DNA of 64,000 nt. It comes from JAVVVD01 sp036652795. GTDB taxonomy: Bacteria; Bacillota; Clostridia; Christensenellales; CAG-138. The position numbers and the translations under genes were made by a program. The stretch covers positions 366,098 through 430,097 of the forward strand of contig JAVVVD010000001.1 of the NCBI GenBank assembly GCA_036652795.1. Direction: 5' to 3'. Positions 53,651-62,260 of this stretch are shown here, in pieces. The notes beneath the pieces were generated by a model that saw nothing but the letters and a program-made list of their open reading frames with translations, ran no database searches and was not told where the DNA came from. Within the stretch, counting starts at the first letter, position 1, and the number at the start of each line of letters is the position of its first letter.

Positions 53651-53813
53651 TTCATCACTCCAGATATCATTTTTAATTGATTATATCACAAGCTTTTACA
53701 AAAATAGCATTTGTAATGCTATTTTGATTTATTAATGATACACTTCTCATATCTAAAACATATGTTTAGCAATTTAGATTAATATAGCACAATTTTTAAA
53801 TTCCAAAATATAT

Positions 53814-53837
53814 AAAAACCCGTTTACACGGGTTTTT
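53814..53837 (-). terminator. Terminator after ridA
   Basis: A perfect 10-base stem AAAAACCCGT/ACGGGTTTTT with a 4-base loop and T-rich tail on the minus strand, 25 bases after the ridA stop. It marks the end of the peptide-transport/racemase operon. The remaining DNA up to 53650 is A/T-rich without a gene. Confidence 0.88.
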
Positions 53838-53861
53838 ATATGATAAAGATTTTATTATATA

Positions 53862-54248
53862 TCAGTCTTGAAGCGATACAATCATCTCTATTTCAACTTT
53901 AACATCTTTAGGCAGCCTGGATACCTCCACGCAGGCACGCGCAGGCTTATGATCTGTAAAATAATGGCCATAGATCTCATTGATTTTACCGAATTCATCC
54001 ATATTGCGCACGAACACAGTGGTCTTAATAACGTCATTGAGCGTTGCTCCCGCACTTTGAGCTATAGCTTTTGCGTTTTCTATGCATTGCTTCGTCTGCA
54101 ATACTACATCCTCAGAAACAAGCGCACCGGTCTTAGGATCAAACGGTATTTGCCCTGAAATGTATAAAGTGCCCGCATGAGCTATGGCCTGTGAATATGG
54201 ACCGATCGCCGCAGGGGCATTTTCTGTATGAATTACTTTGAGTTTCAT
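53862..54248 (-). CDS. ridA: RidA-family enamine/imine deaminase
   Basis: RidA hydrolyses the reactive 2-aminoacrylate and related imines released by PLP enzymes, protecting other PLP enzymes. The 128-residue protein has the whole family pattern: NAPAAIGPYSQAI, LYISGQIPFDP, NAKAIAQSAGATLNDV, and the catalytic Arg in KPARACVEVSRLPKD. It is last in a run with a PLP beta-eliminating enzyme and a racemase, which suits a protective role. Confidence 0.95.
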   Translation of the reverse strand: MKLKVIHTENAPAAIGPYSQAIAHAGTLYISGQIPFDPKTGALVSEDVVLQTKQCIENAKAIAQSAGATLNDVIKTTVFVRNMDEFGKINEIYGHYFTDHKPARACVEVSRLPKDVKVEIEMIVSLQD

Positions 54249-54292
54249 AATATATTAATTCCTTTCAACCTTACTTTGCTTTGAAAAACGTT

Positions 54293-55432
54293 TTATTCTG
54301 TATATACGCGCAATGGTCGTGATCCAAGGCTGCACTGTATATGCCCTGTCGATGTTCCGGCCATACGTCCCAGCTCGTCCATGGTTATTTCCTCATTGCC
54401 ACAGCGGCCAAGCAAAAATACTTCGTCGTTTATTTTTACATCAGGAATATCTGTTACATCCGCATACGCCTGATCCATGTTAAGCGCTAAAAGCAACGCA
54501 CGTTTGCCATGAATTAACACAACGCCATTTTTTTCCGTATCGTCCTTAACAAGATTGCGCACATATCCATCGCCGCCGCCAAACCCCAATACTGCTACCC
54601 TTGTACGGCGCTTCATTATACAAGATCCAAAATAGCTAATGCTTTCGCCTGCATCTGCCCATATCACGTTTGAAACAAACGTACGCCAGCTTATTGCCGG
54701 TTTCACATCAAGTGTGCATGACGGATCATATCCCAGCCAAAGCGCTGCCGGACGCACTAGATTATAGTGTGACTCGCGGCACCTTGTTACAGCATCGGAG
54801 TTTGCGGCATGGATATAGCGAAGCTTTATGCCCCTATTTTTTATTTGTTCCAAGGCCATATTAAACAATTCGAGCTGCTTGTGCGTAACAACTTGGTCAT
54901 CATCCTGAGGGGAGGACAGATGAGTATATACTCCTTGAAGCTCGATAAATGGAAGCGTTATAGCATAATCAAGCAGGCGATCAAGCTCGTCCCCTCCCTT
55001 TACGCCAAGTCTGCGCAGACCTGTATCTATTTTGATATGCACAGGCATACGTTTGCCGCGAAGACCAGCCTCGATATTTAGAAGCCTTAGATATTCCTCA
55101 TCATATGCCGGTGTAACGAGATCATTTTCAACCACCGCCGGTATGGCGCTGTACGGTACTCCGCCAAGCACCATCAAAAAACAATCTATTCCAGCATCAC
55201 GAAGCTCTAATGCCTCAGACACCATGGACGTGGCAAATTGAGTAATGCCGCATTTTTTGTATATATACACTGCCGGCTCAACAAGTCCATGTCCATAGCC
55301 ATTTGATTTTGCTGTTATCATAAGTTGCACAGACGGGCCAATGTGCTTCTTTATCACATCAACATTATGCGCAATTTGCTTTAGATCCACCGTTATAACA
55401 GAGTTGGCGGTAGATGCGTTTATATTCTTCAT
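54293..55432 (-). CDS. Alanine racemase-family PLP enzyme (divergent)
   Basis: This fold-type III PLP racemase has the PLP lysine Lys42 in TAKSNGYGHG, IKIDTGLRRLG, and a Tyr in ISYFGSC at the place of the second catalytic Tyr. Several family-standard motifs differ: KANAYGHG reads KSNGYGHG, RPGxxLYG reads RPAALWLGY and GYADGYxR reads GGGDGYVRN. It may therefore be a racemase for another amino acid or have broad specificity. It overlaps the upstream ABC ATPase gene by 4 bases (ATGA) and ends 44 bases before ridA. Confidence 0.88.
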   Translation of the reverse strand: MKNINASTANSVITVDLKQIAHNVDVIKKHIGPSVQLMITAKSNGYGHGLVEPAVYIYKKCGITQFATSMVSEALELRDAGIDCFLMVLGGVPYSAIPAVVENDLVTPAYDEEYLRLLNIEAGLRGKRMPVHIKIDTGLRRLGVKGGDELDRLLDYAITLPFIELQGVYTHLSSPQDDDQVVTHKQLELFNMALEQIKNRGIKLRYIHAANSDAVTRCRESHYNLVRPAALWLGYDPSCTLDVKPAISWRTFVSNVIWADAGESISYFGSCIMKRRTRVAVLGFGGGDGYVRNLVKDDTEKNGVVLIHGKRALLLALNMDQAYADVTDIPDVKINDEVFLLGRCGNEEITMDELGRMAGTSTGHIQCSLGSRPLRVYTE

Positions 55433-56433
55433 TGCACTGCACCTTCTTTAAAGATTGGGAAATGGCAGGCCACAAAATGCCCAGTATCCATCTGCTCAAG
55501 TACAGGCTCATGCTCCTTGCAAATTGGTTGGGCGTATTTGCAACGCGTATAGAACCGGCAGCCATCCGGAGGATTGACAGGGCTTGGCAATTCACCCGAA
55601 AGCAGCGTTCTTTCAAGCCCCACGCGCAAATTAGGATCTGCTATTGGCACGGATGCAATAAGGCCTGCTGTATATGGATGGTATTGATGCTCAAACAAAG
55701 GTCCCTTAGGCGCGGTTTCCATTATTTTGCCCATATACATTACCGCGATTCTATCGCTTATATGCTTAACAACCGGTAACCCATGCGCAATGAAAACATA
55801 TGTCAGTTTAAGCTCCTTTTGTAATCTTGCCAATAGGTTGAGTATCTGCGCCTGTATAGAAACGTCCAGCGCGCTTACTGGCTCGTCACAGATTATAAGC
55901 TTTGGGTTGAGTGCTAATGCCCTCGCTATGCCGATACGCTGCCTTTGACCGCCTGAAAACTCATGCGGGTAGCGCATAGCATACCCTCTATCCAGTCCAA
56001 CGACATCCATAAGCTCAAGTATCCGTTTTTCAAGCGCTTTGCCACGCGCGGCATTATGCGTACGAATTGGCTCTGCAATAATATCAAATACACGCATACG
56101 CGGATTTAGCGATGAAAATGGATCCTGGAAAACCATCTGCATGTCCGCACGCTTTTTGCGCAATTCTTCCTTTGAGAGTTTAGAAAGATCAACCGAATCA
56201 AATATTATTGAGCCCTCCGTTGGCTCTAAAAGGCTCATTATTATATTTCCAAGCGTAGATTTTCCACAACCTGATTCACCAACAATGCTGAATGTTTCTC
56301 CACGCATTACCTTAAGGTCTACCCCATCTACAGCATGAAGATACTTTTTATCTTTATTGAACCATCCCTCAGTCACATCAAAATATTTTTTCAAGCCGCG
56401 CAATTCCAACAAAACATTATCAGACTCGCTCAT
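55429..56433 (-). CDS. Peptide ABC transporter ATPase 2 (DppF/OppF-like)
   Basis: One of the two ATPases of the peptide importer. It has Walker A GESGCGKSTLGN, signature FSGGQRQRIGIARALA, Walker B LIICDEPVSALD, and the C-terminal oligopeptide-specific tail with a Cys cluster (C...YTRCKYAQPICKEHEP), which in some relatives binds iron-sulfur or metal. The ATG at 56433 overlaps the DppD gene by 14 bases. A preceding GTG at 56445 is a weaker start. Confidence 0.95.
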   Translation of the reverse strand: MSESDNVLLELRGLKKYFDVTEGWFNKDKKYLHAVDGVDLKVMRGETFSIVGESGCGKSTLGNIIMSLLEPTEGSIIFDSVDLSKLSKEELRKKRADMQMVFQDPFSSLNPRMRVFDIIAEPIRTHNAARGKALEKRILELMDVVGLDRGYAMRYPHEFSGGQRQRIGIARALALNPKLIICDEPVSALDVSIQAQILNLLARLQKELKLTYVFIAHGLPVVKHISDRIAVMYMGKIMETAPKGPLFEHQYHPYTAGLIASVPIADPNLRVGLERTLLSGELPSPVNPPDGCRFYTRCKYAQPICKEHEPVLEQMDTGHFVACHFPIFKEGAVQ

Positions 56434-57424
56434 CGCATTCACCACCTTTCATTTCACTATAAAGCAGGCACCGCACACTGCGGCCATCTGCAAGCGTAAT
56501 AAGCGGAGGACATTCGTCTGCGCATCTGTCCATGGCTTTGGGGCAGCGTGGGCAGAAGCGGCAGCCATGCGGTAAATTATACGGGCTTGGTACAACGCCT
56601 TCTATTGCGTCTAGCTCACCTGTATCGTCTTGCAGCTTGGGTGTGCTGCCAAGCAGTCCCACAGTATACGGATGCAGTGCATCATGGAACAACGAAAACA
56701 CATCCGCACGCTCCACTATTTGCCCGGCATACATTATTATTACTTGATCAGCCATCTCAGCAACAACTCCGAGATCATGCGTAATTAACATTATAGCCGT
56801 ATTATATTCGCGTGAAAGCTTGCGCATCAGCTCAAGTATCTGTGCCTGTATGGTAACGTCAAGCGCTGTTGTGGGTTCATCCGCTATCAAAAGACGAGGG
56901 TTACATGAAAGCGCCATGGCGATCATAACGCGCTGACGCATTCCGCCACTAAGCGAGTGCGGGTATGAATCAAACACCTTTTCAGCGCGTGGTATACCTG
57001 CGTGCTGCAAAAGCTCAACGCTGCGGCGTCTCGCCTCTGCTTTATTCACCTTTTGATGCAGTATTATAGATTCCGATATCTGGTTTCCTACTGTAATCAC
57101 CGGGTTAAGCGAGGAAAGAGGTTCTTGGAATATCATGGCCATATCCTTGCCGCGCACTTTTTGCCATTCGCGTTGCGAAAGGCCCACGATCTCACGCCCA
57201 TCGAAGTCAATACTTCCGCAGTCTATCCAGCCTGGCTTATCTATAAGACCCATTATTGAGAATGCCGTAAGGCTTTTGCCACATCCGGATTCACCAACTA
57301 TAGCTGTTGTTTCACTGTTGCAAAGTTCAAATGTGATACCGTCGACCGGCGTGATTTTGCCATAGTCCGTGTTAAAGCAAACACGCAGATCCTTCACGGT
57401 AAGCAGTGTTTTTCTTTCGTCCAT
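56420..57424 (-). CDS. Peptide ABC transporter ATPase 1 (DppD/OppD-like)
   Basis: Partner ATPase of the importer, with Walker A GESGCGKSLTAF, signature LSGGMRQRVMIAMAL, Walker B LLIADEPTTALD and the C-terminal Cys-rich tail (CRFCPRCPKAMDRCADECP). GGAGG precedes the ATG. It is 14 bases from the permease gene upstream and overlaps the second ATPase gene downstream. Confidence 0.95.
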   Translation of the reverse strand: MDERKTLLTVKDLRVCFNTDYGKITPVDGITFELCNSETTAIVGESGCGKSLTAFSIMGLIDKPGWIDCGSIDFDGREIVGLSQREWQKVRGKDMAMIFQEPLSSLNPVITVGNQISESIILHQKVNKAEARRRSVELLQHAGIPRAEKVFDSYPHSLSGGMRQRVMIAMALSCNPRLLIADEPTTALDVTIQAQILELMRKLSREYNTAIMLITHDLGVVAEMADQVIIMYAGQIVERADVFSLFHDALHPYTVGLLGSTPKLQDDTGELDAIEGVVPSPYNLPHGCRFCPRCPKAMDRCADECPPLITLADGRSVRCLLYSEMKGGECDERV

Positions 57425-57438
57425 TATAAATCCACCTC

Positions 57439-58350
57439 CTATCGACTAGCCTGCGAGCGCGGATCAAGCACGTCGCGAAGCCAATCGCCAAGGAATATAA
57501 TTCCAAGCACAGTTATCGTTATAGCGATACCGGGGAAGGTTGCTATCCACCAGCTTGTTGCAAGGTAATTGCGTCCGTCGCTGAGCATTATCCCCCACGA
57601 TACAGTGGGCGGCTGTATTCCAAGTCCCAAGAATGACAGTGATGCTTCAGAGATTATTGTAGAGGCTACTGTAAGCGCCGAAACCACTATGAACGATGAA
57701 AAAACGTTTGGCAGTATATGCCTCACTATTATAGATGCATTTTTTACGCCTATGGAGCGCGCCGCTTTAACGAAATCCCTTTCGCGTATGCTAAGCACCT
57801 CTCCTCTTACGAGTCTAGCGTATACCACCCAGTTGGTAAGCCCCAGCGCTACCACCAGCGTTATCACTCCTGGCCCCGTAACAGACAAAAGCACCAGAGC
57901 AAAAAGTATTGATGGTATGGACAGGAATGCATCAACCAAACGCATAAACACCGCGTCTACTATTCCTCCGAAAAATCCTGCTACAAGCCCAATAAGCATG
58001 CCTATCGCCCCTGCCAGCATTACAGACACAAGCCCAACTATCAATGATATCCGTGTGCCGTAGATTATGCGGCTCAATATATCGCGTCCAAGGTTATCCG
58101 TTCCCAGTATATATTCCGATGTTCCTCCCTCTACCCACGCCGGTGGACGCAACATCGCTGAATAATCCTGCTTTGCAGGATCATGCGGCGCTATCTGGGG
58201 TGCAAATATGGCAAGTATTATTATTGAAAGCACAATTACAACACCGATAACACCGGTTTTCGATCGCCATAGCTTCCTTAACACACGGGCAAATCCTGAC
58301 AACGACCCGGGAGAGGAAATCACATTGGCTGTAGTTTTGTTCTCATTCAT
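57439..58350 (-). CDS. Peptide ABC transporter permease 2 (DppC/OppC-like)
   Basis: The 303-residue inner-membrane permease has six membrane segments and the family EAA-loop motif RERDFVKAARSIGVKNASII. N-terminal LRKLWRSKTGVIGVV and SEASLSFLGLGIQPPTVSWG are typical of DppC-type. GGAG precedes the ATG; it follows the first permease by 16 bases. Confidence 0.95.
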   Translation of the reverse strand: MNENKTTANVISSPGSLSGFARVLRKLWRSKTGVIGVVIVLSIIILAIFAPQIAPHDPAKQDYSAMLRPPAWVEGGTSEYILGTDNLGRDILSRIIYGTRISLIVGLVSVMLAGAIGMLIGLVAGFFGGIVDAVFMRLVDAFLSIPSILFALVLLSVTGPGVITLVVALGLTNWVVYARLVRGEVLSIRERDFVKAARSIGVKNASIIVRHILPNVFSSFIVVSALTVASTIISEASLSFLGLGIQPPTVSWGIMLSDGRNYLATSWWIATFPGIAITITVLGIIFLGDWLRDVLDPRSQASR

Positions 58351-58366
58351 TTTAATCCTCTCCTTT

Positions 58367-59284
58367 CTATTTCAGTTTTACCCGCGGATCTACTAAACAA
58401 TAAAGTATATCAGCTACGAAGTTAATAAATATGACCATTACAGCTATCACTAGTATTGAAGCCTGCAATATGGCCATATCTCGCCCGTTAGCGGCCTGCA
58501 CTATTAGCTGGCCTATTCCGGGCCATGCAAATACCGCTTCAACAGTAAATGCTCCGCCGACAAGATGAGATATCTGTACAGCCATTATAGTTATCACCGG
58601 TATTAGTCCATTTTTGAATGCGTGCTTATATACTACGACATTATTTGCTAGGCCTTTGCTTTTTGCACTTTTAATATAATCCTGTCCCAATATCTCAATC
58701 ATGCTTGAACGAATCAACCGCGTCATTTCAGCCGCAATAGATACGCCAAGTGTGAATGCTGGCAGCACAACGTGCATAGCGGTGCCGCGACCTGAAACAG
58801 GGAATATCTGATTGTTAACCGATAGCAATAAAACAAGCATTATGCCAAGCCAAAAACCTGGCATCGCCCTGCCGAGCACCGATGTACCAGTTATAAAAAC
58901 ATCTATAAATGAATTTTTTCTTGTTGCCGACCATATGCCCATAGGGATTGCTATGGCCACTGCTACCATCATTGATATTGCGCAAAGTTCAAGTGTGGCC
59001 GGTATTCGTTCGAGCACTATGCCAAGTGCGGGTTCTTTATAGCGGAATGAATCTCCAAAATCTCCATGCGCCAATCTGGATAGAAAATTCCCATATTGCA
59101 CGAGCAGCGGTTGATCCAAGCCTAGTGATACCCTCAGCGCCTGCACTTGCTCAGGGGGCGCATCAAGCGGCAACATCATGGATACAGGATCGCCTGCCAC
59201 ATATACCATGCAAAATACAATCAAAGTAATAAGGAAAAGCACTGGAATAATCTGGAGTAACCGCTTGATGAGATAGTATTTCAT
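58367..59284 (-). CDS. Peptide ABC transporter permease 1 (DppB/OppB-like)
   Basis: This permease of 305 residues pairs with the DppC-like subunit. It begins MKYYLIKRLLQIIPVLFL and has the EAA loop GQDYIKSAKSKGLANNVVVY and the end motif YCLVDPRVKLK. I chose the ATG at 59284 directly after GGAGG; the longer upstream frame would start inside the hairpin. The gene lies 78 bases after the binding-protein gene, the gap holding a stem-loop. Confidence 0.95.
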   Translation of the reverse strand: MKYYLIKRLLQIIPVLFLITLIVFCMVYVAGDPVSMMLPLDAPPEQVQALRVSLGLDQPLLVQYGNFLSRLAHGDFGDSFRYKEPALGIVLERIPATLELCAISMMVAVAIAIPMGIWSATRKNSFIDVFITGTSVLGRAMPGFWLGIMLVLLLSVNNQIFPVSGRGTAMHVVLPAFTLGVSIAAEMTRLIRSSMIEILGQDYIKSAKSKGLANNVVVYKHAFKNGLIPVITIMAVQISHLVGGAFTVEAVFAWPGIGQLIVQAANGRDMAILQASILVIAVMVIFINFVADILYCLVDPRVKLK

Positions 59285-59307
59285 TATACCTCCTATCGTC
59301 CCCTTAT

Positions 59308-59340
59308 AATGAAGCTGCACAAAATCTGTGCAGCTTCATT
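59308..59340 (-). promoter_or_regulatory. Intercistronic stem-loop after the binding-protein gene
   Basis: A 14-base perfect stem AATGAAGCTGCACA/TGTGCAGCTTCATT with a 5-base loop lies between the substrate-binding-protein gene and the first permease gene. No T-run follows, so it probably stabilises the upstream message or partly ends it, giving more binding protein than permease, as known in other transport operons. Confidence 0.75.
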
Positions 59341-59362
59341 TTCAGCAAGGAACTGTCAAGCT

Positions 59363-60919
59363 TTATTTACTGCGGTGAATATCCGTCACACGAATGCTTT
59401 CATTAAGCGGCGGAACAAATTCTATATCGGTTGCAACACCGTATACGGCCTTTATTTGAACAAGTGGTATATGTGGAAGCTCCTGCGCAACTATATCCTG
59501 AATGCGCTGGTACTGCTTTTCGCGCTCCTCCACATTAAGGTTTTGTCCTGCTTCCTTGAACAGTCTGTCCGTTTCCTCGTTTACGTAATCGGTCTGATCC
59601 TTCGCTCTATCAATCGTGTAATGGAGCAACGAGTCTGAGCTATCATACAGGCTATCGCCAAGACCAATCATAAGGATATCCTTGTTTGATTTGGAACGAT
59701 AAACATCCACGAAGGTGCTCCAATCGGCTATTTCAAGATTTACATTGAACCCAGCCTCAGTTAGCATGCCTGCAACCATTTCGGCAAGCTCGCCATCCAA
59801 TATAAAGCGACCGCGTCCCGCATTAAGTGTCAAAGGCTCGCCCTTATAGGTGGATTCAGAGAGCAGCTTCTTGGCCTGTTCAAGATTGAAATTATCCTGG
59901 CCATAAAGCGTTGTTTGTGAACCAAAGCACCCAGGAGTCATACGAGTGCGTGTTGGTGTTGCCGCACCCTGATACAGCACGTCCGCTATCTGCGTCTTAT
60001 TTATCGCCATTTCCATAGCCTGGCGCACCTTCAGATCAGCAGTCGGCCATCCTTCGGTAAGACGAAGCAGCAGTACTGGCACATAGCTTGTGTCACCGTA
60101 AATAATGTGAGTACCTTCATTGCCATTTATGCGTTCCCATTCATTCGGTGGGATGTTAAGCGCTATATCTACGCCGCCTGTAAGCAGCTCGCCAACGCGT
60201 GTGGCGGACTCCGGTATGGAGCGGAAAATTACTTCATCCCATTCCGTTTGCTTGCCATCAAAATAATTTTCGTATGGAACCAGCACTACGCGATCGTCAC
60301 GCACCCATTCCTTAAGCTTATATGGGCCTGAACCTATTGGATTCTTTAGGAAATACTCCCAACCATTATCTTCTATGTATTTTTTAGGAAGTATCCACGA
60401 ACCAGAGAACGATGTCATTATCTTAAGTGTGGGCATTGGTACTTTTGTGATGAAATCACAGGTGGTTTCATCAACAATACGCACCTCGCTTATTTGGCTG
60501 TAATACGGCTGCACGGCCAGCGTTTCATCACTGGCTACGCGCTCAAATGTAAATTTCACGTCTTGGGCAGTAAGCTTATCGCCGTTGTGGAATGTAACAT
60601 CATCGCGCAGTACTACACGCCATGTCAACTCATCCACGTTCTCTACGGATAGCGCAACACATGGAAGCTGATTGTTTACGGCGTCACGCTCCAGAAGATG
60701 GCTGAACATGTTTGTCAGCACCGAATCGGTTGGCGTATTAAACGCGTTTTGCGGATCGAATGTTGTGATATCCGCTGTTTGTGCAATCGTAAGCACGCGT
60801 TTTTCGGTTTGATCCTGTGTTTGTCCCTGGTCATCTGTCTGCGTGTTATCTGGCGTATTTGGTGCGGCACATCCGGTAAGCAGCATAACAGCCAACAGAA
60901 TAATGAAAATCTTTTTCAT
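59363..60919 (-). CDS. Peptide ABC transporter substrate-binding lipoprotein (DppA-like)
   Basis: The 518-residue lipoprotein captures the substrate outside the cell. It has a signal peptide with lipobox LLTGC (Cys17), a Thr/Gln/Asp-rich linker, and a class C binding fold: TFDPQNAFNTPTDSVL, WRVVLRDDVTFHNGDKLTAQDVKFT, NPIGSGPYKL and VRQAMEMAINK. The longest of these is the family SBP_bac_5 hallmark region. It is the first transporter gene, after the PLP lyase. The ligand cannot be told from sequence. Confidence 0.95.
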   Translation of the reverse strand: MKKIFIILLAVMLLTGCAAPNTPDNTQTDDQGQTQDQTEKRVLTIAQTADITTFDPQNAFNTPTDSVLTNMFSHLLERDAVNNQLPCVALSVENVDELTWRVVLRDDVTFHNGDKLTAQDVKFTFERVASDETLAVQPYYSQISEVRIVDETTCDFITKVPMPTLKIMTSFSGSWILPKKYIEDNGWEYFLKNPIGSGPYKLKEWVRDDRVVLVPYENYFDGKQTEWDEVIFRSIPESATRVGELLTGGVDIALNIPPNEWERINGNEGTHIIYGDTSYVPVLLLRLTEGWPTADLKVRQAMEMAINKTQIADVLYQGAATPTRTRMTPGCFGSQTTLYGQDNFNLEQAKKLLSESTYKGEPLTLNAGRGRFILDGELAEMVAGMLTEAGFNVNLEIADWSTFVDVYRSKSNKDILMIGLGDSLYDSSDSLLHYTIDRAKDQTDYVNEETDRLFKEAGQNLNVEEREKQYQRIQDIVAQELPHIPLVQIKAVYGVATDIEFVPPLNESIRVTDIHRSK

Positions 60920-60962
60920 TATAGTTTCTCCTTCTATATTACATATATTTAATAGCGGCTTT

Positions 60963-62219
60963 CTATATTGAAAAACCGTATTCTGCGCTAAGTCCAGCTC
61001 GAAGATCCTGCAATGTAGGTTTTATTTCCAAAGTTGCTCCAAGCCTCTCCGATGCGGATTGATATTCCTTAAGTCCGCTGGAAGTAAGCACTATTACAAC
61101 AATTTCATCAGGCCTTATACGTTTTTCATTTGCCATCTTCGTTGCAACCGCCAGCGATAGTGCGCTGGATGGTTCAACAAACATACCTTCGTTTTGTGCA
61201 AGCGCTGCTTGAGCAAGCATAATTTCTTCATCCTGTGCGCTCACAGCATCACCATGCGAATCATATATTGCCTTTAAGGCCTGATACGTACCGTCAGGGC
61301 TGGCTACAGCAAAGGCAACTGTCGGTCTTTCTTCCACCGCAAGCGGTATTTTGCTTGAAAGACGCACGGTTTTTTCCAATGGTCCAAGTGGCTCTGCCGC
61401 TATCATTTGCGGAAGCTTGTCTATCAATCCCATGTCTTTTAGTTCAACAAAGCCCTTCCATGTTCCTGTCATTGAGTCGCCACCGGCAACCGGGAATATA
61501 ATTTTATCAGGCACCTCGCCCAGTTGATCTATAAGCTCCGCTGCCATGCTTTTATAGCCGTCTATTGCATATGCATTTGCCCCTTTATGGCCGCTTTCGC
61601 CAAAACCTGTGAGCGGGAACCATCCAAGATCACAAACGCACTTTTCTACCAAAGTAGTCCGCTCATGGCTTGTTGGCAGTTCAAACACCATTGCTCCATA
61701 TGCTCGCATAAGCGTTTTCATAGCGGCAGGACTCGTTGTGCCTGTAAATGCCACACACGGTATTCCAGCTTTTGCCGCATAGGCAGCTGCTGATATGCCC
61801 TGATTTCCTGTGGAAGATACTACTATGCACTTAGCACCTATTTCTCGTGCCTTCGTAACTCCGATTGTAGTCAACCTATCCTTGTGCGACCACGTGGGGT
61901 TGCGTGTCTCATCCTTTGCGTACAACTTAGCTAGGCCAAGCTTACGGCTTAAATTCTCAAGCTTTAGTAAAGGTGTGTTACCCTCTTGCAGCGACACAGG
62001 CGTTACATGCGGCGCAATGGCGTACAGGCTTCTGTATTTCCAAATGCCAGGTTCTTTTGTATGCAACGGAAAATGCCCATCAATAATGTGTGGAAGCGTT
62101 ATTCGTGCAGAATAGTTTGCGCTCACGCCTTCTTTTCTGCAGTGTGGGCAATCATCAAAGTGAAACTCAGGTCCCGCCGGCTGCCCACAGCGGATGCAGT
62201 AGAGATCATTGTAAAACAT
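60963..62219 (-). CDS. Threonine-synthase-like PLP-dependent lyase with N-terminal zinc ribbon
   Basis: The 418-residue fold-type II PLP enzyme carries an N-terminal zinc ribbon (Cys8, Cys11, Cys24, Cys27) and a catalytic domain with EGNTPLLKLENL, PLP lysine Lys113 in NPTWSHKDR (threonine synthase normally has NPTGSFKDR), SSTGNQGISAAAYAAK and a Gly-rich phosphate site VAGGDSMTGTWKG. It does not stand with hom/thrB but with a peptide importer, a racemase and RidA, so an ammonia- or beta-lyase role on an amino acid, for example a 3-substituted alanine, seems likelier than threonine synthesis. That is inference. Confidence 0.87.
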   Translation of the reverse strand: MFYNDLYCIRCGQPAGPEFHFDDCPHCRKEGVSANYSARITLPHIIDGHFPLHTKEPGIWKYRSLYAIAPHVTPVSLQEGNTPLLKLENLSRKLGLAKLYAKDETRNPTWSHKDRLTTIGVTKAREIGAKCIVVSSTGNQGISAAAYAAKAGIPCVAFTGTTSPAAMKTLMRAYGAMVFELPTSHERTTLVEKCVCDLGWFPLTGFGESGHKGANAYAIDGYKSMAAELIDQLGEVPDKIIFPVAGGDSMTGTWKGFVELKDMGLIDKLPQMIAAEPLGPLEKTVRLSSKIPLAVEERPTVAFAVASPDGTYQALKAIYDSHGDAVSAQDEEIMLAQAALAQNEGMFVEPSSALSLAVATKMANEKRIRPDEIVVIVLTSSGLKEYQSASERLGATLEIKPTLQDLRAGLSAEYGFSI

Positions 62220-62260
62220 GTGTTCCTCCCAACCGATTATTTATAGCTATCGCCTATTGC

